64,000 bases of DNA from Atherinomorus stipes (Eukaryota > Chordata > Actinopteri > Atheriniformes > Atherinidae), in contig JALJCO010013705.1 in NCBI GenBank assembly GCA_023101725.1, positions 142,817 through 206,816 on the forward strand, given 5' to 3'. This document shows, in pieces, positions 46,571 through 56,703 of this stretch (position 1 is its first letter; each line of letters opens with the position of its first letter). The notes under the pieces are model-generated. The model ran no database searches and was not told the origin of the DNA. It was given only the letters and a program-made list of their open reading frames with translations. The translations under genes were made by a program, and so were the position numbers.

Positions 46571-46739
46571 ACTAAGCATAAGATGCTGTTTGAAAAAAAC
46601 TGGCCAACACTTGAAGGAAGTTTTCATTATCCATATCAGGAGCAGGAACTGAATATGAGCTCCTGCATTTGTTTGTTTTAAGGAGTATTTGGTAGCTTTA
46701 ACCTTTCATGTCATCTAACTTTATTTTTTGGGTTATGTT

Positions 46740-46873
46740 TTAGGTTTAGATATATAAAAATGTACAAATTTGTAACATTTAGTGCTTTGGGACATAAATG
46801 TACCTTTCAGGCTCCCCAAAAGGTAGCCTACACATATCGTTGTCTTGAGGTCCATTTATGATCCATACAGGGT
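46740..46873 (+). mobile_element. DNA-repeat flank with GTACCTTT/GTACATTT words
   Basis: GGACATAAATGTACCTTTCA on the left and TGGTACCTTGAGGGACAGAA at 47706 on the right belong to one common fish repeat whose right terminus (minus strand CACTGTCAGAAATAGGGG, at 47741-47758) is CACTA-like. The next two elements lie inside it. Confidence 0.45.
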
Positions 46874-47700
46874 AACATAATTTTCCAGACTATAAGTCAC
46901 AATTTTTTTTCAAAGTTGCAACTGCAACTTATTGTTCAGTGCAACTTATATATACTAAATATATGCAATTTATCATGTTTTTAAGTGTTAATTTATATTG
47001 ACTAACATGAGCCAAGGAGCAAACATTACTGTCTAATGCCACAAGAGGGCACTCTAGGCTTGTGGCAACCATATTATGCTCCAAAGGCAAAGATCCCAAA
47101 ATAGCCTTATCTCAGTGAGATGAGTTAGTTTTGGACATCTGGCTGTCATGTCTGTACTGTGGAACAAATCATCGAAGAACATTTATCCTTCTTATTTATG
47201 ATATTTGTAATCATGTACTTTGGAATAAGAGTGATCAGGGAAGTTCTAGAAGCTACAAATAGAGTATGAGAAATTCAAAAATTGGCCTATTTTAAACAAA
47301 TAAATGCAGCTCCTTCGCATCAGAAGGAGCCAGATGAGGTGGCTCGGGCATCTGGTCAGGATGCATCCTGGACGCCTCCCTGGTGAGGTGGTCCGGGCAC
47401 GTTCCACGAGGGGGAGACCCAGGACACGCTGGAGGGACTACGTCTCCTGGCTGGCCTGGAAACGCCTCGGGATCCCCCACAGATGAGCTGGGCGGCTGTG
47501 GGAGAGGCAAGTCTGGGCTTCCTTGCTTAGGGCAGCTGCCCCTGTGACCTGACCCTGATAAGCGGAAGAAAATGGTATGGTACAGTAAATGCGGCTTATA
47601 GTCCACTACGACATATATGATTTTTTCCTCCAAGTGATGTATTTTTTGACTGATGCGACTTATACCCAGGAGCGACTTATAGAAAGTACAGTACATAAAT
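46874..47700. mobile_element. DNA element with 'CCAGACTATAAGTC' ends, split by Rex3
   Basis: TTTTCCAGACTATAAGTCAC at the left and (minus strand) GTGGACTATAAGCCGC at 47592-47607 mark opposite ends. GCGACTTATA words repeat at 47651 and 47682. No coding capacity. Confidence 0.5.
47308..47585 (+). mobile_element. Rex3: Rex3 LINE 3' end, short copy
   Basis: It encodes QMRWLGHLVRMHPGRLPGEV, RARSTRGRPRTRWRDYVSWL and AWKRLGIPH, the C-terminal end of Rex3, in one open frame of 60 codons (47304-47486). The 3' end is GATAAGCGGAAGAAAATGGT plus ATGGTAC. TAAATGC occurs at 47301-47307 and 47586-47592, a likely 7-bp target duplication. This copy is less decayed than the one at 42660. Confidence 0.85.
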
Positions 47701-47758
47701 TTGTATGGTACCTTGAGGGACAGAAATGTACCCCTACACTACCCCTATTTCTGACAGT

Positions 47759-48689
47759 GTACCATAGATAAATATTAAAACCAGTTTGCAGTTATGACTG
47801 TGGTTTGTTTTAGACTTTGTATTGGCTCTATGTTTTTGAATATTCTCTTTTTCTGAGCATTTGTATTCATCTGTCAACATCCTCATTTTCTGTTCTTTCC
47901 CATTTTTCCTATCTCATATAGTCTGTCCAACAATGTAATTTCTCTTGCAGTGGGTTTGATGTGCAGCAGAAAGACAAGAGGTGAAACCGCTCTTAAGGCC
48001 ATTTAAATCCACTGCAACGGTAAAAGGCAGACCATTAAAGAAAATGCTGGTATCCTGCAAAAAAACAAATGTATATAATTATCATGTAACCCAGAGTTCT
48101 CCTGAAATATGTCATTAAATTGGTCAAAATGAGTCCTGGTGTGATGCAGGAGCGTGCCAGGTATTGTTAATGGAGAAATTTTATTTATTCACGAGATGCA
48201 AAAAAAAAAAAAACCCCAAAGGCAGAAGCCAAAACTGTCTTAGTTTGTTGATCTCCTTACTTCAACTTTGATAAAATATAGAAACAGTCAGCACTTTAGT
48301 CGACCATGTTTTCTCCATGAATAAAATAATCTGCTCCTGCCACTTGGGGCTGCTGAAGTGTTGAGTTGCATGTTTAATCTGAGTAAAATGGGATTATAAA
48401 CACAAGTCAAAACAACTTCATGAGGATTTGTTTGCCAAGCTGAGGCTGGCTCAGCAGCAGGGAGACTTTGGGTTGCATAATTCTTTTCATTCATTTGGTT
48501 TTGTAAACAAGAAGTGGAGCGGTGAATTTTCAAGCAGTGCTGTTGCTTGTTAGTGATGCTCTGGGACTGGGACACCAGAACGGCTCTGATCCGGAGTCTG
48601 ATGGTGCAGCACAATGCGGTCGCTGATAGAAGGACGGTCCACAGGATCAGGTTCCAACTCAATAATCATGCCACAGATGCAGGAGATCA
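47759..48689. other. No recognisable gene
   Basis: An A-run lies at 48197-48210. A 124-codon minus-strand frame (48288-48662) has no motif. Confidence 0.4.
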
Positions 48690-48984
48690 CTTTGAGTCCT
48701 ATTAGTGATGAGAAGTTTTTGCCTTTTCAATTTTCAAAAATTTTGGAAAAACTGTTTGATTATTTCATTGAAAAACAATCTTTGTTAAATGACAATCAGT
48801 TTGATTTTAGAAGCACTCGCTCAACGGCTCTAGCATCAATGAAAATCACAGATGACATTACAACAGAACTTGAAAATAAAAAGTCATAGATTTGGAGATT
48901 TTATTGATCCTAAAAAGGCTTTTGACACTCTTGATCGCAGTCTAAATTATAAACATATGGAATTAGAGGTATGGTATCAAATTG
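48690..48984 (+). pseudogene. Outer LINE reverse transcriptase, part 1
   Basis: Plus-strand pieces FSKILEKLFDYF, NDNQFDFRSTRSTALASM, FIDPKKAFDTLD (motif A; the first Asp is kept) and, after another frame change, YGIRGMVSNW. The order and wording fit an L2/CR1-group LINE. The text stops at 48984 and resumes at about 51058, because LINE B inserted between the residues ...SNW and YVENRQKYV. Confidence 0.75.
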
Positions 48985-49131
48985 GCAAGGAAAGTTTATG
49001 TGTATAGCACATTTCATGTACAGGACAATTGAAAGTGCTTTACAAAAAACATTTAAAACATTACAGGGATGTGCAAAAAGAAAAAGAACAGAACAAAAAA
49101 GTAGAAGAATGATTTAATGATTAAAAACATT

Positions 49132-49384
49132 TCAAACATATAAAAGTAAAAAGAGAGAATATGGAGCTGTGTGGATTTTAACTTTTGAATAAAATCTATG
49201 TAAATCAGCTGAGCACAGGTGGGTCTTTAACCTGGATGTAAATAAACAGTATTTCAGCTGATCCGAGGCTTTCTGGGAGTTTGTTCCACACATTTGGAGC
49301 ATAGAAGCCGAATGCAGCTTCTCCGTGTCTGGTTGTGACTCTGGGAACTGATAAAAGACCACATCCAGATGACCTGAGGGCTTG
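49132..49384 (-). pseudogene. LINE B reverse transcriptase, C-terminal part
   Basis: On the minus strand: LLSVPRVTTRHGEAAFGF, YAPNVWNKLPESLGSAE, and in the neighbouring frame FTSRLKTHLCSADLHRFY. These are the closing blocks of L2-type proteins (R-x-x-x-G-x-x-x-F-x-x-x-A-P-x-x-W-N-x-L-P). Confidence 0.85.
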
Positions 49385-50406
49385 TGCCCGCAAACATAAT
49401 AAACCACAAACATAATAAAAATATACAGCTTTTATTGTAATAATCCTGCAAACGTAATACATTTCCTACAAATGTAATAGCCACTCCCTACTACAAATGT
49501 AATAGCGATTTTCCACAAATGCAATAACTATTACGTTTGCAGAGATTTATTACTTTTGTGGGAAAGTGTATAATTTCCCATAAATGCAATGATGCAATAA
49601 ATAATGTTGTGTTTGTTGTTTGATTGTTGTTGCCTTTTGTTTCCTACCGACCCCCTCCCCCAGCAAAACTTTTTTTTCTTTTGCCTTTTCTCCTTTTTTT
49701 TTTCCTATTTAAAATAGGAACCCCCCCCCCCCCCCCCCCCCCGCAAAGCTGTGTCATTTTCATCGCTCTCTCTCTCTGTCTCCCTCTTGTGCTGCTGTAT
49801 GCGGTAAATTGAATTGAATTAATAAACCTATTTTGGCCATTTTAGACTGATGTGTTGTGTGTACAAATTATCAATAAATTCAGTTTCTTCATTTTTTAGA
49901 AAAACATTGTCACAGCATTTTTTAAAATCAAGCTATCCACAGTTTATGTCATCTCGCTCACCACTGTCTGCAGCTTCCTCTGGACTACAGTGGCCGCCAT
50001 GACAACGACAAAGCAGCAACTGTAAGTTATCAGGCTGTTGCCATCTTCGGGCATAGGCCCTCAAGTAGACCTTAACTTTAGCAACACCATCCCTAAATAC
50101 GTTTTTAAAAAAAAGTATTACATCTTGGCACTAATATAGGCATGTTAGTGGCGTGACCGCAGCCGCAGTAGGAAACAACAGGGAACAACAATCAAACAAC
50201 AAACACAACAACATTATTTATTGCATCATCACATTTGCAGGAAGTTATGCACTTTCCCTAAAACATAATAAATCTCTGCAAACGTAAAAGTTATTATATT
50301 TGTGGGAAATTGCTATTACGTTTGCAGGATCATTACATTAAAAGCTGCATATTTTTATTACATTTGTGGTTTATTAAATTTGCAGGAATTATTACGTTCG
50401 CAGGCA
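49385..50406. mobile_element. Foldback element with ~250-bp inverted arms
   Basis: The left arm (49385-49650) begins TGCCCGCAAACATAATAAAC; the right arm (about 50170-50406) read inward begins TGCCTGCGAACGTAATAATT. Both are built from variants of CAAACGTAATA / CACAAATGTAATA at 20-40-bp spacing. The middle has a 22-base C-run and unrelated DNA. No coding capacity. Target flanks GGGCTTG and GGTCTTG suggest a short duplication, not resolved exactly. Confidence 0.8.
49721..49742. repeat. Poly(C), 22 bases
   Basis: An uninterrupted C-run in the core of the foldback element. Confidence 0.95.
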
Positions 50407-50469
50407 TAACAGGGGTCTTGTAGGTTCATACTGAGTCAAGAGGTCACTGATGTATTTTGGGCCAAAACC

Positions 50470-51030
50470 ATTCAGAGCTTTATAGACCTGTTGGCCTGCA
50501 GGGCCTGTATGCAAATGCAGTTGTGCCATTGCTTGCAGGTGATTGGTCGGCTCATCCTGCTCCTGGTGGATCCAGCAGTCACTGATTTTCTAGGTAGACC
50601 AGTAAAGACACTGTTACAATAATCAAGCTGACTGAAAATGAATGCGGGGACTAGTTTTTCCGGATTTTGCTGAAACATCAGATCTTTTATCCTTGAGATG
50701 TTCTTAAAGTGATTAGTGGGCTAATTTAGCGATTGCATTGACGTGTTTTTCAAAGTTTAGGTCTGAGTCCATCACTGCACCCAGATTTCTGGCCTGGTTG
50801 GTGGTTTTTTTCAGGTGTATCGACTGAAGTTCAATGGCGACCTACAGTCATTTCTCTTTGGCTCCAAAAACAATCACCTCAGATTGTTTTTATTCAGCTG
50901 AAGAAAGTTGAGGCACATCCATTCATTCATCTCCTTAATGCATTTACCAAGATCCGTACAGAGCCTCGGTATCCTGGTGTCACTGTAATATACGTATATC
51001 TGTGTGTCATCTGCATAGCTATGGTAACTA
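50470..51030 (-). pseudogene. LINE B reverse transcriptase, 5' part
   Basis: On the minus strand the motif C sequence YADDTQIY is at 50995-51018. KLVPAFIFSQLDYCNSVF follows in the open frame near 50600-50660, with GLPRK next. The catalytic Asp pair is intact, but frameshifts separate the blocks. The protein continues beyond the foldback insert at 49205-49384. Confidence 0.8.
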
Positions 51031-51055
51031 ATATTGTTCTTTATATTGGGTCTTC

Positions 51056-51495
51056 AGTTATGTAGAAAATAGACAAAAATATGTTAAGTATGCAGGTTCT
51101 GGGGCGGTGATTAGCTCAGGTGGTTGAGCAGCCGCCCCATGAACAGAGGCTACAGCTCCTCAGCGGAGTCCGCCCCGGTTCAATTCCCAGTCCAGGTCCC
51201 TTTGCTGCATGTCGCTCCCCACTCTCTCTGCCCCTCTCCTGTTGCTATATACTGTCATATAAAGGCCACTAGTGCCCAAAAAATCCTTAAAAAAAAAAAA
51301 AAGTATGCAGGTTCTGAATCCAATTTAAAAACAATTTCATGTGGAGTTCCTCAACGCTCTGTACTGGGGCCTTAATTTTTCAATTTTATATATCAATGAC
51401 CTTTGTGCTGAATCAAAGATATTGCTTTTTGTTCTCTTTGCAGATGATACAATTTTTTTTAAATCTGTGAAGCAGATGTCATCAACTACTGTTCT
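51056..51495 (+). pseudogene. Outer LINE reverse transcriptase, part 2
   Basis: YVENRQKYVKYAGSESNLKT can be read when the SINE at 51102-51300 is skipped; then CGVPQRSVLGP (motif B, 51340-51372) and, in a shifted frame, LYINDL and LFADDT (motif C, 51434-51451). Both catalytic motifs are recognisable, but the element is broken by two insertions and by frameshifts. Confidence 0.8.
51102..51300 (+). mobile_element. tRNA-derived SINE with 16-bp target duplication
   Basis: AAGTATGCAGGTTCTG at 51086-51101 and 51301-51316 flanks it perfectly. The head GGGGCGGTGATTAGCTCAGG with TGGTTGAG is an A box, and GGTTCAATTCC at about 51177 is a B box, so it has an RNA polymerase III promoter. A pyrimidine-rich body and a poly(A) tail follow. 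The exact duplication suggests this is the youngest layer of the nest. Confidence 0.92.
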
Positions 51496-52317
51496 CAGTG
51501 TCTCACAGAACAACAGAAAGACAGACCGCAGCAATCTTCCTGTAAGTGATCTTATTTACTTTATTCTAACCACTATTAAAGTTTGCCACTGCTGTTCCAA
51601 CAGCCAAGAAATGTGCAAGTCCTTTCAGATTTCCTTGATATTGTTTAGAAAGTAGTCCGATTCTCATCTGTTGCACTTATTGTACACATTCACAGAAATG
51701 CCACCCCAACAATGGTGGAGCGTCCAACTTGTCTGGATTAGTCTTTACACATGACTCTTAAAGGCCACTGGAGAAGTACCGACAAGTTCAGAGATTTTTT
51801 TTTTTTTATTTCTTTTTGTGCTCGTAACTTAAATAGTCTTCTATCTTTGTGTCTGGAAAATTAAACATTATTTTACTTGCCCTGAATTTCTAAGATGGTT
51901 ATAACTCATTTAACATCAAAGCATACTGAAAATGACCCCAGATGGGCTGTTCTCCGGAGCTCACATCAAAGATTACGGATAATTAAAGCCTCTCCAAAGC
52001 AAACAGTGTTTTCATTTTCTGGTGTGAAAGTAGGTTTCACATAATGTGAGCCTCTGCTGGGCCGGGACACACACACACACACACACACCCACACACACAC
52101 AAAGTGGAGATTTTTCAACATGTTTTTGATGCTGCTGGTGAGTGGGCTCCATCCATTTGTTTTTATTAATAACTTATATTTTCTTTCTCATCCAGCAACA
52201 ACAAAACAAACATGTTCCACATATGCCCCCCAAAATTACTTTGAGGCTTTTTAATTGTGTTAATTGTGAAGTAGATTATAAACATTGTCACTGATATCAG
52301 CAAATAATCATGGCATC
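51496..52317. other. No recognisable gene; (AC)n at 52069-52100
   Basis: A T-run lies near 51796-51808. The stretch 51900-52060 has no repeat signature. Confidence 0.4.
52069..52100. repeat. (AC)n microsatellite
   Basis: Interrupted AC dinucleotides. Confidence 0.95.
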
Positions 52318-53312
52318 ACCTTGATCACATGGCAGCAACTCCATACATTTAGTCATGTTGACATTGTCAAGATGACTTGATGAAGTTCAAACTGAGCATC
52401 AGATTGAGGAAGAAAGGGGATTTAGAAAAATTTGAACATGGCATGGTTGTTGGTCTGAGTATTTCAGAAGCTGCTGATCTACTGGGATTTTCACACACAA
52501 CCATCTCTACAGTTTAAAGAGAATGTTCTGAAGAAGAGGAAAATATCCAGTGAGCAGCAGTTGTCAGGACCAGAATGTCTTGTTGATGTCAGAGGAAAAT
52601 GGACAGACTGGTTGGAGATGATAGAAAGGCAACAGGGAGTCAAATAAGCACTGGTTCCAACCAAGATATGCAGAATAGCATCTGAACACACAGCACATCC
52701 AACCTTTAAGCCGATGAGCTACAGTACAGCAGCAGAGATTTCAGCTCCACAGTCAGATGCAAGGCTCAGAATTAGGGGAAACAACATGAAAGCATGAATC
52801 CATCCCAACATGTATTAATTCTTCAGGCTGCTGGTGTAGCATTTTCTTTGCAGAGTTTGAGCCTCCTAGTACAAGCATTGCATTGTTTAACCACCACAGT
52901 CTACCTGAGTATTGTTGGTGACCATGTCCATCCCTTTATGATCACAGTGTAGCATCTTCTACTTCCAGCAGGATGATGCACCATGTCACAAAGCTCAAAT
53001 CATCTCCAACTGCTTTCTTGAACATGACAATGAGTTGACTGTCCTCCAGTGGCCTCCATAGTCACCAGACCTCAATCAAACAGAGCAGCTTTAGGATGTG
53101 GTGGAACGGGAGATTCTCATCATGGATGTGCAGCCGACAAATCTGCAACAACTGGGTGATTTTATCATGTCAATATGGAGCAAAATCTCTGAGAAATGTC
53201 TCCAACACCTTGTTGAATCAGTGACGCAAAGAATTAAGACAGTTCTGGAGGAAAAAAGGGTCCAACCTGATACTAGGAAGACACACCTGATAAAGTGGAT
53301 GATGAGTATAGT
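52318..53312 (+). mobile_element. Tc1-like transposon, left end missing
   Basis: It starts at TCACATGGCAGCAACTCC, inside the normal left end, and finishes ACACCTGATAAAGTGG. The helix-turn-helix (SISEAADLLGFS) is readable near 52460. As in the copy at 24675, the first catalytic segment is deleted (after 52730). The second half reads FQQDDAPCHKAQIISNCFLE, then SPDLNQ, but with stop codons replacing conserved Pro-Gln and Trp positions. Confidence 0.9.
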
Positions 53313-54716
53313 TCAAGTGTTATCAGAAACTTTTCCTAAATCTAACAAAACAGTGAGTGAATAAAAAAAAATATGGTGCAGGGGTAATCCATGTCTGCAC
53401 CTTTTTTGTCTCTTTTACTGATGTGCAGCTGCCGACACCTGTCCAGGTGAACCCTGCCCCTTGCCCAGATGGGATGAGCTCTATCCACAACCTAATCATG
53501 ACTAAAGCAAGTAGGTCAGATGCACATGACTTTCTCTGGATGATGCTGCTTTTTGAACCTGCAGGTATTTCACAGACACCCGCCAAAACCTGCAAGCCAC
53601 TGCTCTCAACTCTCTGGAAAATGTCAGATCACATGTAGAACTCACAGCGTCTTGCATTAACACCGCATGTAATCTAAGAAGTTCAGATCTATCCAAGGAC
53701 ACTGGATTGATTCTCCAGTGAGGACAATCTCCAAAAATCTAATTAGGCCAAGCTTTGCCTCAGAAGACAGCCTGTGCACATCAGCAGTATAAATTCTTCA
53801 TGTGTTCCCGTAGGAGTCCCCTGGTTCAGATCGGAGAGCAAATCATCCAGCTGCATCCAAACACATCATTAGTGGAGTTTATGGCCCCGTGTTTTCAGGC
53901 GCAGGGAGTGTGTCTGTTGTTGGTAGTGGAGCACGACTTCATCATAACTCAAGCTGTTCATTTTGGTCAAAGTTCAGCTCAGCTCAGTTGTTTTTTAATC
54001 AGCTGCAGCTTGTAATCCCCCCAGTCAGCACGTAGATCACAAAATGTTGAAATGTTCTTTTGAGTTAGATTGAAAGACTATTTTAATGTTTTGTGCTTCA
54101 GAGCTGAAAAATAATCTCAGATGGCAGTTTCAACATAACAATCTTCTGAGGATTGTCGTCATGAGAAACTTAACAAACCCTGATTTTTATCAACATAAAG
54201 CAATCTTTTAAAAAGTCACTCTCAAAGTATTGACGGAAGATTTTAAAACTACTGAAGCTGGTTTCACTGAGGCTGAAATGTCTCAGATAAGAGGGAAAAT
54301 TGATCCTTTTCTCATAAATCCAGAAATTATATTAATATTGAATGATTTTCTATTAAAAGTCAAGATTTCTTAGTGGATAACCATGTGGTCCTTTGTCTTA
54401 AGGTTTCTTTAAAACGTTGAACTTCACTGAAGGGGCATTTAGATTACATTTAAAATCTTATCTGGTTTTCAAATGTGCTGATCTGAGTTGGTTCAGTCAT
54501 TGATAGCTGGCAAATCAACTGTAAACATGTAGTGAATTATTGTTAACAACAGACTTCTTGAGTATTTTAGCTGTAAGTACTTTTAGATATTTACAGTTAT
54601 AAGCAACAAGAAGCAGGTGCTAACACAATGAGCCAGAGACCAGATAAAGAGCTGAGGTCATCAACGGGTGATGGTGGATAAAAAGGAAAATAGGGGAAGC
54701 CAGAACCACTCAAGCA
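53313..54716. other. No gene; short retroposon scrap near 53425-53485
   Basis: CCGACACCTGTCCAGGTGAA followed by CCCTGCCCCTTGCCCAGATG is a decayed piece of the same retroposon body as 5317-5525. No other feature was recognised. Confidence 0.45.
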
Positions 54717-54906
54717 GATGCCAAACTCTGGTCATCCAGGTCCACCGTCCTGCAGGTTTTACATGCTTCCCTATTTCAAATCCCTGGTTGAAATGAAAAA
54801 GATCCATTGGCTTGTTGTCAAATTCTGAATAATGACCCATTCGTTGGTGTGTTGAAGCAGGAAACATGTAAGACCTGCAGAACAGTGGCCGTCGAAGACC
54901 AGAATG
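54717..54906. mobile_element. hAT-type MITE, near-palindromic
   Basis: The left CAAACTCTGGTCATCCAGGT, CCTGCAGGTTTTACATGCTT and the right GAAGCAGGAAACATGTAAGA, CCTGCAGAACAGTGG, GAAGACCAGAATGCAAC are inverted. This wording is a common fish MITE. The 84-codon minus frame across it is spurious. Confidence 0.75.
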
Positions 54907-55041
54907 CAACATCACTGCGCAAGCCCTCTGTTGTATGAATGATTAAAAAAAAAAGTGCCACCATATCTTCACATACGATATTTTACTTCTAGAGACATGT
55001 ACAGTGAAGACATGCACACTGAAAACTCCTGCTGGCTTTAA

Positions 55042-55254
55042 AAGGGACCAACTAGTTTCTTAGTTACTTCGGACTCAGAAAATTGTGTTTTCTTTTTTCT
55101 TTTCTTTTTTAAACCCAACTTTCCGGTTGGATATTTGACCCAGAAGTTGGGTTATTGACCACAGCGTTGGTTTATTTTAACCCAGAAGTTGGGTCAACAA
55201 CCCAACAACCCAAATGTCTGCGTTGAAATAACTAAAAAATTAGTCGGTCCCTTT
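55042..55254. mobile_element. TTAA-flanked MITE, family T5
   Basis: TTAA at 55038-55041 and 55255-55258. The ends AAGGGACCAACTAGTTTCTT and (from the right) AAAGGGACCGACTAATTTTT are inverted. The interior repeats AACCCAGAAGTTGGGT-like words (55100-55210). TTAA next to A-runs may arise by chance, so the target call is weaker than for T2-T4. Confidence 0.65.
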
Positions 55255-55285
55255 TTAACCGAGAAGTTTTACTTAGGAGTTTTAG

Positions 55286-55325
55286 TGAATGAATGAAGAA
55301 AATGAATGAATGAATGAATGAAAAA
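55286..55325. repeat. (GAAT)n microsatellite
   Basis: GAATGAATGAATGAA with one interruption. Confidence 0.9.
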
Positions 55326-55342
55326 CACTTTTTTTTATCCCA

Positions 55343-55402
55343 GAAGGGAAATTTAATATTGTAAAAAGCTCATACTCTTCTTACAATATTGAATTTCCCT
55401 TC
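55343..55402. repeat. 22-bp hairpin
   Basis: GAAGGGAAATTTAATATTGT (55343 on) pairs with ACAATATTGAATTTCCCTTC (to 55402), with one mismatch over 22 bp and a 16-base loop. The arm resembles 34205-34230, so it may be the end of an unrecognised MITE. Confidence 0.7.
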
Positions 55403-55485
55403 CATAAATGTTCCGAACACACCAAAACAAATGGAAAAATTTAATACAGTCAGGGGGAAACAAACATCTCACCGCCACATGAGAA

Positions 55486-55531
55486 TAGAGGTCCAAAAGG
55501 TGCGGATGAGCCGCACTGCTTTGGACCTCTA
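55486..55531. repeat. Compact 46-bp stem-loop
   Basis: TAGAGGTCCAAA (55486-55497) pairs perfectly with 55520-55531, and GTGCGG (55500-55505) pairs with CCGCAC (55511-55516) inside, leaving a 5-base loop and small bulges. It could fold as RNA from either strand. No function is shown. Confidence 0.6.
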
Positions 55532-56379
55532 CGGTAGCTTTATTTTCAGGAGGAAAACTCTGGATTCTACCTTTATGGACATTGGATAAAATGATCCAGA
55601 CAGTTTTATTTACATGATGTTGAGCTTACATCGTAATGCTTTTGACATGCGCAGTGTTTCCTATTTCGGAAGAAGAATTTTTTTTCCTGAACTTTTTGAC
55701 GGTCGGAATGCTCAGTAATCCTTAACTATTTAAAGGAGCTGTATTTTGTGCATATTTGAGAAATATCTATGAATATTCAGGTAAGCTCTAGCTTCCTTAA
55801 CATGACTGACTGACCACAGGTGTACGCAACGAGGTGGCACCAATCATGAAGCGACAAATACGCATGCGCAGCATCGTAGCAAGACGCCCTCTTTGTTTAA
55901 CAGAAACTCGAAGAGAATCCTAACCTATACACACTCGCTGAGGAAGAAACAAACAGCCTGTGGGAAGATTTCGTCAGGACAAGCAGCCATCAGCTAACAG
56001 ACGTTTGCTCCACAGTTCAGAAGAAAAGCTTTTTTTTTTTTTTTGTAGCTCTGGAGGACGGCAAGTTGGGAAAAATGTGGTTGCGTTTGGCGTGGGAATT
56101 TATTTGTTGTACTGGACGAATCGACATGTCAGAACTGGTTAGATTTTATCTTCAGGAAGCGTAAAAAAAACCCTGAACTTTGTGTGTGAACTTCCCTCCT
56201 GACAACTTCATGAATCTCGGGCAGTAAAATGTTTTTTCTCGTGGATTAGTTCTGAAACCTGACACAGTTCCCACTATAAAAACGCCTCACGGACAGACAA
56301 CAGCATGGTGAGTGAAAACGTCTCCCAGCTCAATGCCAACTATTAGCCTATGATTTATTTGCTAATTTATAATACTTAC
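55532..56379. other. Unassigned; promoter-like words
   Basis: At 55734 AGGAGCTGTATTTTGTGC follows TTAA like a lone MITE end. ACGCATGCGCAG (55860-55871) is close to the NRF1 consensus. ACTATAAAAAC (about 56272) precedes an ATG followed by GTGAGT at about 56305. These are suggestive only; no open coding exon follows on the plus strand. Confidence 0.35.
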
Positions 56380-56470
56380 TTGTCAGGGGTCTCTGTGGTA
56401 TTGCATGTGCTTCAAACTCCACATCAGACTCTGGGTCGAGCGCATACAGCTCCATAACAGGCTGGTCCAT
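56380..56470 (-). CDS. Candidate first coding exon (hypothetical, 30 codons)
   Basis: On the minus strand ATG (56468-56470) opens MDQPVMELYALDPESDVEFE and continues AHAIPQRPLT up to a strong 5' splice pattern (ACAA followed by GTAAGT at 56374-56379). Upstream on the same strand lie a CRE palindrome (56591-56598) and a TTTTCCGG Ets-like word. The peptide is acidic and I do not recognise it. It could belong to a host gene, a captured exon or a dead transposon gene. The next exon was not found. Confidence 0.3.
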
Positions 56471-56590
56471 TTTATTTTGTCGATCGGAGTCTGATTATCC
56501 ATCAATGTTTACAAATAACATCCATGTGATTGCCGAAGCAGGGGCTAAAAACAATTCTGTTACCCTTCAGAATCTGTGTTTTTTCCGGGG

Positions 56591-56598
56591 TGACGTCA
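56591..56598 (-). promoter_or_regulatory. CRE palindrome TGACGTCA
   Basis: A perfect cAMP-response-element palindrome about 120 bp upstream of the candidate ATG at 56470. An 8-bp site can occur by chance; its value is its place beside the exon candidate. Confidence 0.35.
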
Positions 56599-56703
56599 TG
56601 AAACGGGCGTAAAACATGTTGCAATTGGTCGAGAGCTTCCATGGTTCAGTAGTCAGCTATCTTCCGTGTTGGAAATTAGACGCATAAAAAAACTTATATT
56701 TAA

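Larger units (their letters stand above)
48985..51055 (-). mobile_element. LINE B (L2-type), inserted in the outer LINE
   Basis: A minus-strand element. The 3' terminus at 48985-49020 reads (sense) GAAATGTGCTATACACATAA. It is 5'-truncated just upstream of the YADD motif. It carries its own insert (49385-50406). The RT thumb and C-terminal blocks are readable in several frames. Confidence 0.85.

Noticed and set aside
54661..54915. 84-codon minus-strand frame with Trp-rich C end
   Set aside because: It spans a palindromic MITE and changes with the repeat; not a gene.
56265..56320. TATA-like ACTATAAAAAC followed by ATG-GTGAGT on the plus strand
   Set aside because: The single codon before the donor and the lack of any following exon make a coding start unlikely; noted only as promoter-like.
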